From an uncultured Pelagibacteraceae bacterium (GTDB lineage: Bacteria > Pseudomonadota > Alphaproteobacteria > Pelagibacterales > Pelagibacteraceae), in NCBI GenBank assembly GCA_902594655.1, contig CACJMW010000002.1, positions 38,518-102,517 of the forward strand: 64,000 nucleotides of DNA. Reading direction: 5' to 3'. The stretch's first letter is position 1. Every line of letters starts with the position of its first letter. Of this stretch, positions 53,661-64,000 are shown piece by piece. The notes below the pieces were generated by a model. The model was not told the DNA's origin, searched no databases, and was given only the letters and a program-made list of their open reading frames with translations. Position numbers and translations under genes: made by a program.

Positions 53661-54492
53661 CTTTTACTACCATTACTATCCTATCTAATTGATCTGTATT
53701 GTTGTATTCAAATGATAATGTTCCTTTGTTATTTTTTTTGTGAAGTATCTTTGCAACTAAACCTGTCTTTTCCACCAGGCTTTTCTCCAGAGCTTTAATG
53801 TTACTATCATTTGTAATTATCTTAAATTTTTTCGGTGATTTATATATCCTAACTAAATTCTCAGCTTGTCGAACTGATAATTTTTTATCAATTATTTTCT
53901 TTGCTATTTGATATCCATTATTCAATCCAACTAATATTTTAGCATGACCCTGGGATAACTTTTGATCCTCTATTAGTTTTATAATGTCAGTTGGAAGACT
54001 TAATAACCTTAAACAATTTGTTATATGGGCTCTGCTTTTTCCTATAAATTTCGCTACTTTATCTTGATCATACTGAAATTCATCAATTAATCGTTTGTAA
54101 CCATTAGCTTCTTCAATAGGGTTTAAGTCATCTCTCTGAACATTTTCTACGATAGCAAATTCTAATGACTTTAAATCATCTGCTTGTATTTCAACAATAG
54201 GCACATCGTGAAGTCCTGCGTTCTGAGCTGCTTGCCACCTTCTCTCGCCTGCAATAATTTCGTACTTATCATTTTGTTTTCTAACTACAATTGGTTGGAT
54301 TATTCCTCTCTGTCTGATTGAATTTGTGAGCTCATCCATCTGTTCTTTATTAAAATTTTTTCTAGGTTGAAACTTATTTCTTATAATCGAACTTATTGGA
54401 ACCCTATTTGATTTAACTGAAGATGTTGTATCACCGATTAAAGATGATAAGCCTCTACCTAATCCTTTTTTTAATTTAATTGTATTTGTCAT
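53650..54492 (-). CDS. parB: Chromosome partitioning protein ParB
   Basis: GLGRGLSSLIGD, IIAGERRWQAAQNAGL, VENVQRDDLNPIEEA. Confidence 0.96.
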   Translation of the reverse strand: MTNTIKLKKGLGRGLSSLIGDTTSSVKSNRVPISSIIRNKFQPRKNFNKEQMDELTNSIRQRGIIQPIVVRKQNDKYEIIAGERRWQAAQNAGLHDVPIVEIQADDLKSLEFAIVENVQRDDLNPIEEANGYKRLIDEFQYDQDKVAKFIGKSRAHITNCLRLLSLPTDIIKLIEDQKLSQGHAKILVGLNNGYQIAKKIIDKKLSVRQAENLVRIYKSPKKFKIITNDSNIKALEKSLVEKTGLVAKILHKKNNKGTLSFEYNNTDQLDRIVMVVKANY

Positions 54493-55289
54493 GCGGCACT
54501 CTCCATTATTTTTTCTTGGTTTATAAATTCATCAGTAAAACTAAAGTAGGATTTACTTCCAGGACAAGATTTATCATAAAGCAAAACAGGCATACCGTGG
54601 GAAGGTGCTTCGGATAATCTTACATTTCTTGGTACAACAGTTTCATATACTTTTTCTTTAAAATACTCTCGTGCTTCTTTTTCAACTTCACCTGAAAGTT
54701 TATTTCTTTTGTCATACATAGTTAAAAGGATTCCCCTTATTGAAAGATCTGGATTAAGATTATTTTTTATTCTGTCGATTGTTTTCATTAATTGTGTAAC
54801 TCCTTCTAAAGCGAAGAATTCTGTTTGAAGTGGTACTAGCAATGATTCGGAGCTTACTAATGCCATAATAGTTAAGAGGCTTAATGATGGTGGACAATCA
54901 ATCAATATATGGCTGTATTCTCCTCTAGAATTGTTTAAATACGCCATTATTTGCTCCTTTAGAATGAAGGCTCTTCTATTATCTCCAGCCGTTTCCACCT
55001 CTAAACCTGACAAATCTACATTGGAAGTTATCAAATCTAAATTTTCAAATTTTGTTTTTTCAATAACCTCCGAAAACTGTTTTGTTCCATTTAAAACACT
55101 GTAGATAGATTTTTCAGAGTTTTCTAAATTAGATAATCCTAGTCCCGTAGTTGCATTACCTTGTGGATCTAAATCAATTACTAAGACTTTTTTGTTTAAT
55201 AAGCTGAGTCCAGCTGCAAGATTAATCACTGTAGTAGTTTTTCCTACTCCTCCCTTTTGATTAATTATAGAAATTATTTTTTCTTTCAT
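54489..55289 (-). CDS. parA: Chromosome partitioning ATPase ParA
   Basis: INQKGGVGKTTTVINLAA, DLDPQGNATTGLG, LIDCPPSLSLLT. Confidence 0.97.
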   Translation of the reverse strand: MKEKIISIINQKGGVGKTTTVINLAAGLSLLNKKVLVIDLDPQGNATTGLGLSNLENSEKSIYSVLNGTKQFSEVIEKTKFENLDLITSNVDLSGLEVETAGDNRRAFILKEQIMAYLNNSRGEYSHILIDCPPSLSLLTIMALVSSESLLVPLQTEFFALEGVTQLMKTIDRIKNNLNPDLSIRGILLTMYDKRNKLSGEVEKEAREYFKEKVYETVVPRNVRLSEAPSHGMPVLLYDKSCPGSKSYFSFTDEFINQEKIMESAA

Positions 55290-55921
55290 ACTTTCTGTAA
55301 ATTTTTAATTTTTAATATCGTCGATTCTGAATTTGTTATGCTTTTTTTTTCATCGTATTCAAAATTCCAGTCTTTTAAAACGTCCTGCAAAAGTTTCTTT
55401 CCATTTTTTCCTAAGAATAAAATAACCTCTTTAAAATATTTAAAATTGTTATGTAGAAGATTAAAAATTACTGGAATAGGTTTGAATGCTCTTGCTACAA
55501 TTATGTCTGAACTTAAATTTTTTTCTTTAAAGATGTCCCTGTGCAATACTTCTACATTCAAATTGAATTTATTTGATACTTCTTTTAAAAAATTACTCTT
55601 ATGAAAACTTTTTTCGTAAAGTTTAAACTTCATTTTAGAATTTTTATGTTTCATTATAATTGCTAAAACTATTCCGGGCAAACCGGACCCCGATCCAATA
55701 TCAGTACAAATTGTTCTATTTAAATCAATTAAATCAACTATTTGTGCACTATCTATTATGTGTCTTTCTTTACAAATTTTTTCTGTATTTTTGCTAATTA
55801 GATTGATGCTTTTGTTTTTTTTTATTATAATTTTTCGAAACTCCTCTAAATCAGGAAATGTTTCACGTGAAACATCCAGAGGTTCTAAACAGGAATAATT
55901 TAAAATATTCGAATCAATCAA
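55286..55921 (-). CDS. rsmG: 16S rRNA (guanine527-N7)-methyltransferase
   Basis: LDVSRETF, CTDIGSGSGLPGIVLAI; in mnmG-rsmG-parA-parB order. Confidence 0.95.
   Translation of the reverse strand: MIDSNILNYSCLEPLDVSRETFPDLEEFRKIIIKKNKSINLISKNTEKICKERHIIDSAQIVDLIDLNRTICTDIGSGSGLPGIVLAIIMKHKNSKMKFKLYEKSFHKSNFLKEVSNKFNLNVEVLHRDIFKEKNLSSDIIVARAFKPIPVIFNLLHNNFKYFKEVILFLGKNGKKLLQDVLKDWNFEYDEKKSITNSESTILKIKNLQKV
55859..55874. promoter_or_regulatory. parS: parS centromere site
   Basis: TGTTTCACGTGAAACA, exact 16-bp consensus palindrome, within rsmG 5' region encoding VSRETF, ~1.4 kb from parB. Confidence 0.95.
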
Positions 55922-57789
55922 GCTATATGCTTAATAGACTTTCTTTTGACATGAGACAACAAAATATATACTGCTGCAGGTGTAATTCCATCTATTCTAA
56001 GGGCCTGACCAAGAGTTTTTGGCCTAATTTCATTAAACTTAGACTTAACTTCGTTAGATAATCCAGATAAATTGCTATAATTGATATTATCTGGTATTTT
56101 TAAATTTTCATCCCTTTTAAATGCTAGAATATCAGCATTTTGCTTGTTTAAATATCCTTTATAATGAGAGTTTATTTCTATTTGATCATCGATTTCACTT
56201 GAATATTTTGGTATTTCTGGCCAAATTTCCCTAATTTTATCAATATTAACCCCTTTTTGACTTAAAATTTGACTAGCATTTCTTAAGACACCGTCTTTCG
56301 CAACAATAATTCCATGTTTTGAAGCTTTAGATGGGCTTATTTTCAAATTAACCATCATTTTATCCATTTTTTTTAAATTAGATGATTTTTCAGCAAAAAT
56401 TAAAGATCTTTTTTTACTTACTAGGCCTATTTCGATTCCTCTCTTTGTTAAACGTAGATCTGCGTTATCAGCTCTTAAACTTAATCTGTATTCAGCTCTA
56501 GAAGTAAACATTCTATATGGTTCAGCTACACCTTTTGTAACTAGGTCATCTATCATTACACCAATATAAGCTTCTGATCTTTGTAATATGAACGGTTCGT
56601 CACCTTTAATTGACAAGGCTGCATTAACACCAGCAATTAGACCTTGCGCAGCAGCCTCCTCATAGCCAGTTGTTCCATTAATTTGACCTGCCATATAAAG
56701 ATTATTAATCTTTTTGGTCTCTAGAGTTAGAGAAAGCTCCCTTGGGTCTACAAAGTCGTATTCAATGGCATATCCAGCCCTAATTATTTTAACATTTTCT
56801 AAACCCTTGATTTTACTACATATTTCCTGCTGTATTTCGAACGGTAATGAAGTTGATATCCCGTTAGGATAAACTGTGTAATCGTCTAAGCCTTCGGGTT
56901 CCAGGAATATCTGATGTCTATGTTTATCAGAGAATTTAACGATTTTGTCCTCTATTGATGGACAGTACCGTGGTCCAACGCTTTTTATATTACCAGAATA
57001 CATAGCGCTTCTCTTAAGATTACTGGAGATTAACTTATGGACAGCTTCATTCGTGTAAGTCATACGACATGAGATTTGTTTATTTAAATTTTTTTTAGTT
57101 AGAAAAGAAAAGAAATAAGGAACCTCATCAGCATACTGTTCCTCTAAATTATGATAGTCTATAGTTCTAGAATCTAGTCTAGGAGGAGTACCAGTTTTCA
57201 ACCTTCCCATTTTAAAATTAAATTTTTTCAATTGGTCACTTAAACCTGCTGTAGGTTTTTCGTTATATCTACCAGCAGGGGTCTGGGTTTCGCCGATGTG
57301 AATAATACCATTCAAAAATGTGCCCGTTGTTAATATTAGCTTAGATGAAATAATTTTTTTACCTTGTTGTGTTATAAATCCTTTTACAGAGTTTTTTTCA
57401 AAAATAAACTCTATTACGGGATCAGAAAAAATCGTTAAATTACAGTAGTTTACAAGCTTTTGTTGCATATATTTTTTATATAATGATCTGTCGCTCTGTG
57501 TTCGGGGTCCTCTCACAGCCGGCCCCCTGCTTCTGTTAAGTAACCTAAACTGGATACCTGATTTATCTGCTACATCGCCCATAATTCCATCTAGAGCATC
57601 TATTTCTCTTACGAGATGACCTTTCCCTAATCCACCAATAGCAGGATTACATGACATTTCACCAATCGTTTCAAACTTATGAGTAAATAGCGCAGTATTA
57701 ACACCTAATCTTGCTGATGCAGCCGCAGCTTCACATCCAGCGTGGCCACCACCTATAATTACAACATCAAACTTAAATTCTTTTATCAT
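55918..57789 (-). CDS. mnmG: tRNA uridine-5-carboxymethylaminomethyl modification enzyme MnmG
   Basis: VVIIGGGHAGCEAAAASARLG, MSCNPAIGGLGKGHLVREIDALDG. Confidence 0.97.
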   Translation of the reverse strand: MIKEFKFDVVIIGGGHAGCEAAAASARLGVNTALFTHKFETIGEMSCNPAIGGLGKGHLVREIDALDGIMGDVADKSGIQFRLLNRSRGPAVRGPRTQSDRSLYKKYMQQKLVNYCNLTIFSDPVIEFIFEKNSVKGFITQQGKKIISSKLILTTGTFLNGIIHIGETQTPAGRYNEKPTAGLSDQLKKFNFKMGRLKTGTPPRLDSRTIDYHNLEEQYADEVPYFFSFLTKKNLNKQISCRMTYTNEAVHKLISSNLKRSAMYSGNIKSVGPRYCPSIEDKIVKFSDKHRHQIFLEPEGLDDYTVYPNGISTSLPFEIQQEICSKIKGLENVKIIRAGYAIEYDFVDPRELSLTLETKKINNLYMAGQINGTTGYEEAAAQGLIAGVNAALSIKGDEPFILQRSEAYIGVMIDDLVTKGVAEPYRMFTSRAEYRLSLRADNADLRLTKRGIEIGLVSKKRSLIFAEKSSNLKKMDKMMVNLKISPSKASKHGIIVAKDGVLRNASQILSQKGVNIDKIREIWPEIPKYSSEIDDQIEINSHYKGYLNKQNADILAFKRDENLKIPDNINYSNLSGLSNEVKSKFNEIRPKTLGQALRIDGITPAAVYILLSHVKRKSIKHIA

Positions 57790-57836
57790 ATGTTTAATTT
57801 ATTACTGATTCCAATTTTTACAAGCAAGGAGATGTA

Positions 57837-59168
57837 TTATTTTCCAATACAAAATTTTTCAAAAATCGATCCTAGAATCTCTTCAACATCAACTCTTCCA
57901 ACTATAGTCCCGATATGTCTTATTGATAATCTTAGGTCTTCTGCAGCTTTATCATAATCTTCACTATCTTTCTTTTTCAAAAAACTATTTATATGCTTGT
58001 GACACTCTTTTAGATGATGCCTGTGTCTCGATCTAGTAATTAGAATATCTTCGTTTCTTAAAAATTGTTTTTTAAGTTTTGATTTGATTTCATCAATTAC
58101 CTTATCAATATTTTTATTTTCTTTTATCGAAATTGTAATAGGAACTTTATTAGCTTTTAAGCTAACTGAATTAGATAATCCTAAATCAGATTTATTTATG
58201 ACTATAATAGATTTATCCGCAATCTTACTGTTAAAAAACCCTTTAAAATCAAGGTTTTTAGGGTCTAGTAAGACTATATTTAGATCTGCGTCCTCTGCTC
58301 TACTGATTGCTAAATTAACCCCCCTAGCTTCTATTTCATCATTAGATTCTCTAATACCAGCTGTGTCTGAGATTATGATTGGAAAACCGGCAATATCTAA
58401 GTGTACTTCAACTACATCCCTCGTGGTCCCAGCCTTCTCAGACACAATTGCTGCTTCTCTCTTTGAGAGATAATTTAATAAACTAGATTTACCTACATTT
58501 GGAGGTCCTATAATTGAAACTTTAAAACCCTCTCTAATTATCTCACCTGTTTTTTCATCATTTAGAGTTTCCTCTATTTCTTTTTTTATTTTTTCAACGT
58601 TTTGTTTTAGCTTTCTAGAAATATCAGCTGGTAGGTCTTCATCTGGAAAATCAATTTTTGCTTCGATTTCACCAAGTGCTTTGATTAATTCCTTCCTCCA
58701 TGAATTAAACCTATTAGAAGCAATACCCGACATTATTCTTAGAGCCTGTTTTCTTTGCAATTCAGTTTCTGCAGCTATTAAATCCCCAATACTCTCTGCC
58801 TTTAATAGGTTGATTTTTTTATTTTGAAATGCCAACTTAGTAAATTCTCCAGGCTCAGCAATTCTACAATTTTCAAAATTTTCTAAAATATTATGTAACT
58901 TAAGAACTACAGCTTTGCTGCCATGCGTATGTAGTTCTATCATGTCTTCTCCTGTATAGCTGTTTGGTCCTTTGAACCATAAAACTATTGCTTCATCGAC
59001 AAATTCATTTGTTTTTGGATCAATTATTTTTTTTAAAGTTGCTTGCCTTTCTTTTGGAAATTTTCCTTCTGTAATTTCCGTTAAAATGTGTTTTGATTTT
59101 ATGCCGGAAATTCTTATTACAGCTATTCCTGAAACTCCTGGGCCTGAAGACAAAGCATATATAGTCAT
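57837..59168 (-). CDS. mnmE: tRNA modification GTPase MnmE
   Basis: IGPPNVGKSSLLN, GTTRDVVEV, DTAGIR, C-terminal FCIGK. Confidence 0.97.
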   Translation of the reverse strand: MTIYALSSGPGVSGIAVIRISGIKSKHILTEITEGKFPKERQATLKKIIDPKTNEFVDEAIVLWFKGPNSYTGEDMIELHTHGSKAVVLKLHNILENFENCRIAEPGEFTKLAFQNKKINLLKAESIGDLIAAETELQRKQALRIMSGIASNRFNSWRKELIKALGEIEAKIDFPDEDLPADISRKLKQNVEKIKKEIEETLNDEKTGEIIREGFKVSIIGPPNVGKSSLLNYLSKREAAIVSEKAGTTRDVVEVHLDIAGFPIIISDTAGIRESNDEIEARGVNLAISRAEDADLNIVLLDPKNLDFKGFFNSKIADKSIIVINKSDLGLSNSVSLKANKVPITISIKENKNIDKVIDEIKSKLKKQFLRNEDILITRSRHRHHLKECHKHINSFLKKKDSEDYDKAAEDLRLSIRHIGTIVGRVDVEEILGSIFEKFCIGK

Positions 59169-59210
59169 AATTAGTTACTTTTAATTTTAAAAATATTATA
59201 TAATTTTTTT

Positions 59211-60047
59211 ATGATTATTTGGATAGCATCGTATCCTAAAAGTGGAAATACTTATATTCGCTCCTTTTTAAGTGCTTATTATTTTAGTAATAATGGAGTG
59301 TTCAGTTTTGACTTATTGAAGAAAATAGAACAATTCCCTGATATTCAGTTTTTTGATGGATTCATATCAAATAAAGAGGACGCAGCTAAAAATTGGTTAC
59401 CTATGCAAAAAAAGCTACTTTTCAATAAAAATGTCAAATTTCTCAAAACGCATTCTGCCTATGGCGCATTTGATAATTATCCTTTTACTAGCTCTGAGGT
59501 TACACTTGGAGCTATTTATATAGTTCGAGATCCCAGAAATATTATTTTATCTTTAATGAATCATTTTTCACTAAATGAGGATAAGGCTTTAGAAATGCTA
59601 TTTGATCAAAACCGAGGGATAAAATCTGAGGATAGTAATTATGCGTCTTATTCCTTTTTAAGTACATGGGCAAATCATGTAAAATCTTGGTCTAACATTA
59701 AAAGTTTTAAAACAATATTCTTAAAATATGAAGATTTAAAAGATGACCAAAATAAAATTTTACAAAATTTAATACATTTTATTAATACACTTCTTAATAA
59801 TAATAAAGGAATAGATTTTCAAAAATTTGAAAAAGCTTTGGAAACAACTAAATTTGATATTTTGAAGAAAAAGGAAAGTGAAAGCGGATTTCCTGAGGCT
59901 GTGATCTCAAAAAATCAAAAAAAGAATATACCATTTTTTAATATAGGTTTTCATAATGATTGGAAAAAAAATTTAAGTGACGTTACGGTTAAAAAAATAG
60001 AAAACAAATTTGAAAAGGAAATGAAGTTATTAGGATATATTAAATAA
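59211..60047 (+). CDS. Sulfotransferase-domain protein
   Basis: ASYPKSGNTYIRSFLSAY (5'-PSB-like), IYIVRDPRNIILSLMNHFSL (3'-PB-like), FLKYEDLKDD. Confidence 0.85.
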   Translation: MIIWIASYPKSGNTYIRSFLSAYYFSNNGVFSFDLLKKIEQFPDIQFFDGFISNKEDAAKNWLPMQKKLLFNKNVKFLKTHSAYGAFDNYPFTSSEVTLGAIYIVRDPRNIILSLMNHFSLNEDKALEMLFDQNRGIKSEDSNYASYSFLSTWANHVKSWSNIKSFKTIFLKYEDLKDDQNKILQNLIHFINTLLNNNKGIDFQKFEKALETTKFDILKKKESESGFPEAVISKNQKKNIPFFNIGFHNDWKKNLSDVTVKKIENKFEKEMKLLGYIK

Positions 60048-60056
60048 AGATTTTAA

Positions 60057-61328
60057 TTAACCTGGTTTATTCATCGAATTAAAGAAGTCAGCATTGCTTT
60101 TTGTATTTTTTAATTTCGAATTTATAAATTCAATTGCATCCATGGATCCCATTGGGGCTATTATACGTCTGAGAACATTCATCTTTTGTAGATCACTCTT
60201 ATCAAATAAGAGCTCTTCTCTCCTTGTGCCAGATTTTGTAATATCTATTGCTGGGTATATTCTTTTTTCTGAAATTTTTCTATCTAATATAGTTTCACTA
60301 TTTCCTGTTCCCTTAAACTCTTCAAATATTACCTCATCCATTCTGCTACCAGTATCTATAAGTGCAGTGGCAATAATTGTAAGGGATCCACCTTCTTCTA
60401 TGTTTCTGGCGGCACCAAAAAACCTTTTTGGTCTTTGTAAAGCATTTGCATCTACTCCACCTGTTAAAACTTTTCCAGAGCTTGGAACGACTGCATTATA
60501 TGCTCTCCCCAATCTGGTTATGGAGTCTAGTAGTATAACTACATCCTTTTTATGCTCAGTTAATCTTTTTGCTTTTTCTATAACCATCTCTGCTACAGCA
60601 ACGTGCCTTTGGGCAGGTTCATCAAATGTTGAACTTATAACTTCGCCCTTTACAGTTCGTTGCATGTCAGTAACTTCTTCTGGTCTTTCATCAATTAATA
60701 ATACCATTAGGTAGCACTCTGGATGATTTGCTGTAATAGAGTTTGCAATACTTTGTAAAATCATTGTTTTTCCAGCTTTGGGAGGAGAAATAATTAATGA
60801 TCTTTGGCCTTTTCCAATTGGACTTACTAGGTCTATAAGACGTGGTGTTAAATCAGGACTTTTTTCTACTTTTGTTTTTTCTGACTCCATTATCAACTGG
60901 CTGTTTGGATATAAAGGAGTAAGGTTATCAAAAGCTATTTTGTGTCTAACCTTCTCTGGTTCTTCAAAATTGATTTTACTTACTTGTAAAAGAGCAAAAT
61001 ATCTTTCTCCATCTTTTGGAGCTCTTACGGGTCCTTCGACTGTATCGCCTGTTCTCAGACCAAATCTTCTAATCTGACTTGGGCTAACATATATGTCATC
61101 AGGCCCTGGTAAGTAATTTGACTCCATGGCTCTTAGGAATCCAAAACCATCTTGAAGAAGTTGCAATACTCCACCTCCAGTAATTTCTTCACCTTTTTCT
61201 GCGTGTTTTTTTAAAATTGCAAAAAGAATTTCTTGCCTTCTTAGGGTGCTGGCATTTTCAATACCTAGTTTTTCAGCCTCGTCAATAAGCTGCTCTGATG
61301 TTTTTCCTTTTAATTCTTGAATGTTCAT
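60057..61328 (-). CDS. rho: Transcription termination factor Rho
   Basis: [50 protein letters not shown]. Confidence 0.98.
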   Translation of the reverse strand: MNIQELKGKTSEQLIDEAEKLGIENASTLRRQEILFAILKKHAEKGEEITGGGVLQLLQDGFGFLRAMESNYLPGPDDIYVSPSQIRRFGLRTGDTVEGPVRAPKDGERYFALLQVSKINFEEPEKVRHKIAFDNLTPLYPNSQLIMESEKTKVEKSPDLTPRLIDLVSPIGKGQRSLIISPPKAGKTMILQSIANSITANHPECYLMVLLIDERPEEVTDMQRTVKGEVISSTFDEPAQRHVAVAEMVIEKAKRLTEHKKDVVILLDSITRLGRAYNAVVPSSGKVLTGGVDANALQRPKRFFGAARNIEEGGSLTIIATALIDTGSRMDEVIFEEFKGTGNSETILDRKISEKRIYPAIDITKSGTRREELLFDKSDLQKMNVLRRIIAPMGSMDAIEFINSKLKNTKSNADFFNSMNKPG

Positions 61329-61381
61329 GGGAGTTTTGTTTAGATGAGATTAATATAGTGTGATATTTTAAAATTACAAGC

Positions 61382-61816
61382 CTATAAAGGTTTAATTATT
61401 ACAATAAATACAATTAATATTAGCAATAAAGTTGGAACCTCGTTTATATATCTATAAAATTTAGCTGTTTTTGTGTTAGTTCTATTCTTGAGGTGTATTA
61501 AACATTTTCCTAAATATTCATGGTATCCTGATAAAATTATTACCAAAAAAAGTTTAATTTGCATCCACAAATTTGTTAAAACATCAAATCCATTTAAATA
61601 AATTAACACAATTCCAAATATCCAAGAAAAGAGCATTGCTGGCCTCATTATGTAATTGTACAGTCTTTGTTCCATGGTCTCAAAAATATCAGTAGTTTCT
61701 GTTTTTTCAAAGTTTTCTACATGGTATACAAAAATCCTAGGTAAATATAAGAGACCTGCCATCCACGAAATAACTGCTATTAAATGTAGAGACTTTATAA
61801 TTAAATATAAATTCAT
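61382..61816 (-). CDS. hemJ: Protoporphyrinogen oxidase HemJ
   Basis: SLHLIAVISWMAGLLYLPRIFVYHVE, 4 TM segments; next to hemH/hemE. Confidence 0.9.
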   Translation of the reverse strand: MNLYLIIKSLHLIAVISWMAGLLYLPRIFVYHVENFEKTETTDIFETMEQRLYNYIMRPAMLFSWIFGIVLIYLNGFDVLTNLWMQIKLFLVIILSGYHEYLGKCLIHLKNRTNTKTAKFYRYINEVPTLLLILIVFIVIIKPL

Positions 61817-62811
61817 TAGTTTAAATTTTTCTTAACAAGATGCTCTAATAATTTAATATGATCATCACTATCATTTAGACAAGATATAAATTCAAATTTA
61901 TCTCCACCAGATTTTTCGAAGCTCTCTTTTCCTTGAATCGATATTTCTTCAAGTGTTTCGACACAATCTGATGCAAACCCTGGTGATATTACTAAAACCT
62001 TTTTATTTCCTTCTTGTGGTAGTTTTTCCAAAGTCTTGTCAGTATAGGGCTGGAGCCATTCTTGGGGTCCAAATCGTGACTGAAAAGTTGTAATAATTTT
62101 AATTTCTTTAAATCTTTCAGAAATTAACCTCGTAGTTTTGTGACAATAGCAATGATATGGATCACCTTTTTCAAAATATTTCTTTGGAATGCCATGATAA
62201 GATGCAACTATTAAATCTGGTATCCAATTTATTTCACTTAATTTTTTATTAATGCTATTTACCAGAGCATCAATATATAAGGGTTCGGACTCATAGTGTG
62301 GCACTATTTGAATTGCTGGTTGCCACCTCATCTTCATTAATACTCTAAATACCTCATCACACACTGTTGCAGTAGTTGGTGATGCATATTGAGGGTATAA
62401 AGGAAAAATGATTAAGTTTTCACAACCTTTTTTTTGCATATCTTCTATCTTGCGACTAATACTTGGGTTTCCATATCTCATTGCAAAATCAACAATTAAA
62501 TTTTCATTTTTTATTCTTTGACTTAGTTTGTTTGCTTGCATTTCGGTATAAAATCTTAATGGTGATTTGTTTATGTCATTCATCCATATTTCCTTGTAAG
62601 CTTTGGCTGTTTTAGAAGGTCTAAAAGTTAATATAAATAAGTTTAGTATTACCTGCCAAATTATTGGATTTACTTCAATTACTCTTCTGTCAGATAAAAA
62701 CTCTTTTAAATATCTTCTGATATCCCACCAGCTGGTAGAGTCTGGGGTTCCTAAATTAATTAAGAGAACACCTGTTTTTCCGAAGCTTATTTTTGGATGA
62801 TCTTCATTCAT
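61816..62811 (-). CDS. hemH: Ferrochelatase
   Basis: VLLINLGTPDS, FPLYPQYASPTTATV, ASYHGIPKKYFEKGDPY, SPGFASDCVETLEEI. Confidence 0.97.
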   Translation of the reverse strand: MNEDHPKISFGKTGVLLINLGTPDSTSWWDIRRYLKEFLSDRRVIEVNPIIWQVILNLFILTFRPSKTAKAYKEIWMNDINKSPLRFYTEMQANKLSQRIKNENLIVDFAMRYGNPSISRKIEDMQKKGCENLIIFPLYPQYASPTTATVCDEVFRVLMKMRWQPAIQIVPHYESEPLYIDALVNSINKKLSEINWIPDLIVASYHGIPKKYFEKGDPYHCYCHKTTRLISERFKEIKIITTFQSRFGPQEWLQPYTDKTLEKLPQEGNKKVLVISPGFASDCVETLEEISIQGKESFEKSGGDKFEFISCLNDSDDHIKLLEHLVKKNLN

Positions 62812-63809
62812 TTAAAATCTTTCACATAATCAACCAATATCTTAACATTTTCTGGTTTTGTTTCGGGCAAAACACCATGTCCTAAATTAAAGATATATTT
62901 ATGATTTTTAAATATCTCTAAATATTTTTTTGCATTTTTTAACATGTCATTTTTATCTAACAACAGGTATTTTGGATCCATGCCACCTTGAATGGGTAAA
63001 TTTATACTTTCAGCAATTTTTTTTGGATCTATTGTATAATCAATACTGATTGCGCTAGGATTGACTATTTCGCAATATTTTCTATAGTTTTTAATATTTC
63101 TTGGAAAACAAATTACTTCTACGCCTAACTTTTTTGTAAATTGAACAATTTCTTTTGTTGGTTGGTATATATATTTCTCAATTTTATCCTCATCTAATAA
63201 GCCAGCCCAACTATCAAAAATCTGTATAAGAGAAGCTCCACTTTCGACTTGATTTTTAATATGAATTTTTTGAGCTTGTATAATTTTCCTTATCAAGTCA
63301 TCTTGGTGTGGATAATTGAATATATTTTCATCTATCTTTTTTTTTGGTGATTTTTTATTCAACATATAAACCATAATTGTCCATGTGGCTCCTGTAAATC
63401 CAATTAGGTCCTTGTTATTTAAGATGGCATCTTTAGATATTAACTTAATGAGTTCATAAATAGGATTTAGTTTTAGTGATATTTCTTCATCTGATTTAGT
63501 TAAAATATTTTTATAATTTAATTCTCCAAGTTTTGGCCCGAAATTTTTTTCAAATTCAACAAATTGACCTAAAGCATAAGGAATAAAAAGGATGTCAGAA
63601 AATATTATTAAAGCATCTAAATTAAACCTTTTTAATGGTTGAATGCTTATCTCTTTAGAAAGACTTGGGTTTAAACATAAATTAATAAAGTTACTATTCT
63701 TAGATCTAATTTCTCTAAATTCAGGTAAATATCTTCCAGCTTGCCGCATGAACCAGATAGGAGTACTATCTATTTTTTTACCTCTAATATAGTCTTTAAT
63801 AGTACCCAT
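62808..63809 (-). CDS. hemE: Uroporphyrinogen decarboxylase
   Basis: PIWFMRQAGRYLPEFREIR, FSDILFIPYALG, GFTGATWTIMVYM. Confidence 0.96.
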   Translation of the reverse strand: MGTIKDYIRGKKIDSTPIWFMRQAGRYLPEFREIRSKNSNFINLCLNPSLSKEISIQPLKRFNLDALIIFSDILFIPYALGQFVEFEKNFGPKLGELNYKNILTKSDEEISLKLNPIYELIKLISKDAILNNKDLIGFTGATWTIMVYMLNKKSPKKKIDENIFNYPHQDDLIRKIIQAQKIHIKNQVESGASLIQIFDSWAGLLDEDKIEKYIYQPTKEIVQFTKKLGVEVICFPRNIKNYRKYCEIVNPSAISIDYTIDPKKIAESINLPIQGGMDPKYLLLDKNDMLKNAKKYLEIFKNHKYIFNLGHGVLPETKPENVKILVDYVKDFK

Positions 63810-64000
63810 AAATAAATTAATAATAGTTTTATTGTTTTATATTATTATCCTGTGAATTAGTTTAATTAAATTTCATACACTTTTTTTCACATTTTTACCC
63901 ACAATAATAGCCACTCAAATTTCTATATTTACTCAATTTTTAAATAAAATTAACGATATTATTAAACATTAATATATTTTTTTCACTTGTTTAAATGTGT
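63810..64000. other. AT-rich intergenic region upstream of hemE, candidate for part of oriC
   Basis: No ORF; TTACCCACA (1 mismatch to DnaA box TTATCCACA) at 63895-63903; hemE-adjacent origins are known in Caulobacter; parS lies ~8 kb away. Continues past the window. Confidence 0.4.

Noticed and set aside
60094-60714. Plus-strand 206-aa ORF
   Set aside because: Long but fully antisense to rho, whose translation is unmistakable.

Overview
AT-rich, densely packed bacterial chromosome segment. Gene content, composition and gene order point to a streamlined alphaproteobacterium of the SAR11/Pelagibacter type (inference; no search was run). Almost all of it is core genome. Left end: dnaN(partial)-dnaA-rpsT-mutM and ubiE-ubiB-coaBC-dut. 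Middle: katG, irr, fabA-fabB-fabI, pnp-rpsO-rbfA-infB-nusA, metK-lnt-ybeY-phoH-miaB-fur, trpS-murJ, maeB, a dolP/rsmI/lpoA neighbourhood, grpE-dnaK-dnaJ-dapB-nth and a porin. Right end: leuS-lptE-holA, parB-parA-rsmG-mnmG-mnmE, rho and hemJ-hemH-hemE. No rRNA, tRNA, CRISPR array or classical transposase was recognised. Main points for follow-up: (1) a ~1.1 kb MORN-repeat gene cassette between fabI and pnp, bounded by a 17-bp perfect direct repeat and clusters of a TTCATTGA iteron; (2) two near-identical 23-bp Irr/Fur-type operators, one before katG and one between irr and fabA; (3) an unannotated ArfA-like ribosome-rescue ORF coupled by ATGA to a receiver-degenerate winged-helix regulator; (4) a perfect parS inside rsmG, with a possible oriC region upstream of hemE; (5) a strong terminator hairpin abutting the nusA ribosome-binding site; (6) divergent gene pairs with essentially no intergenic DNA.
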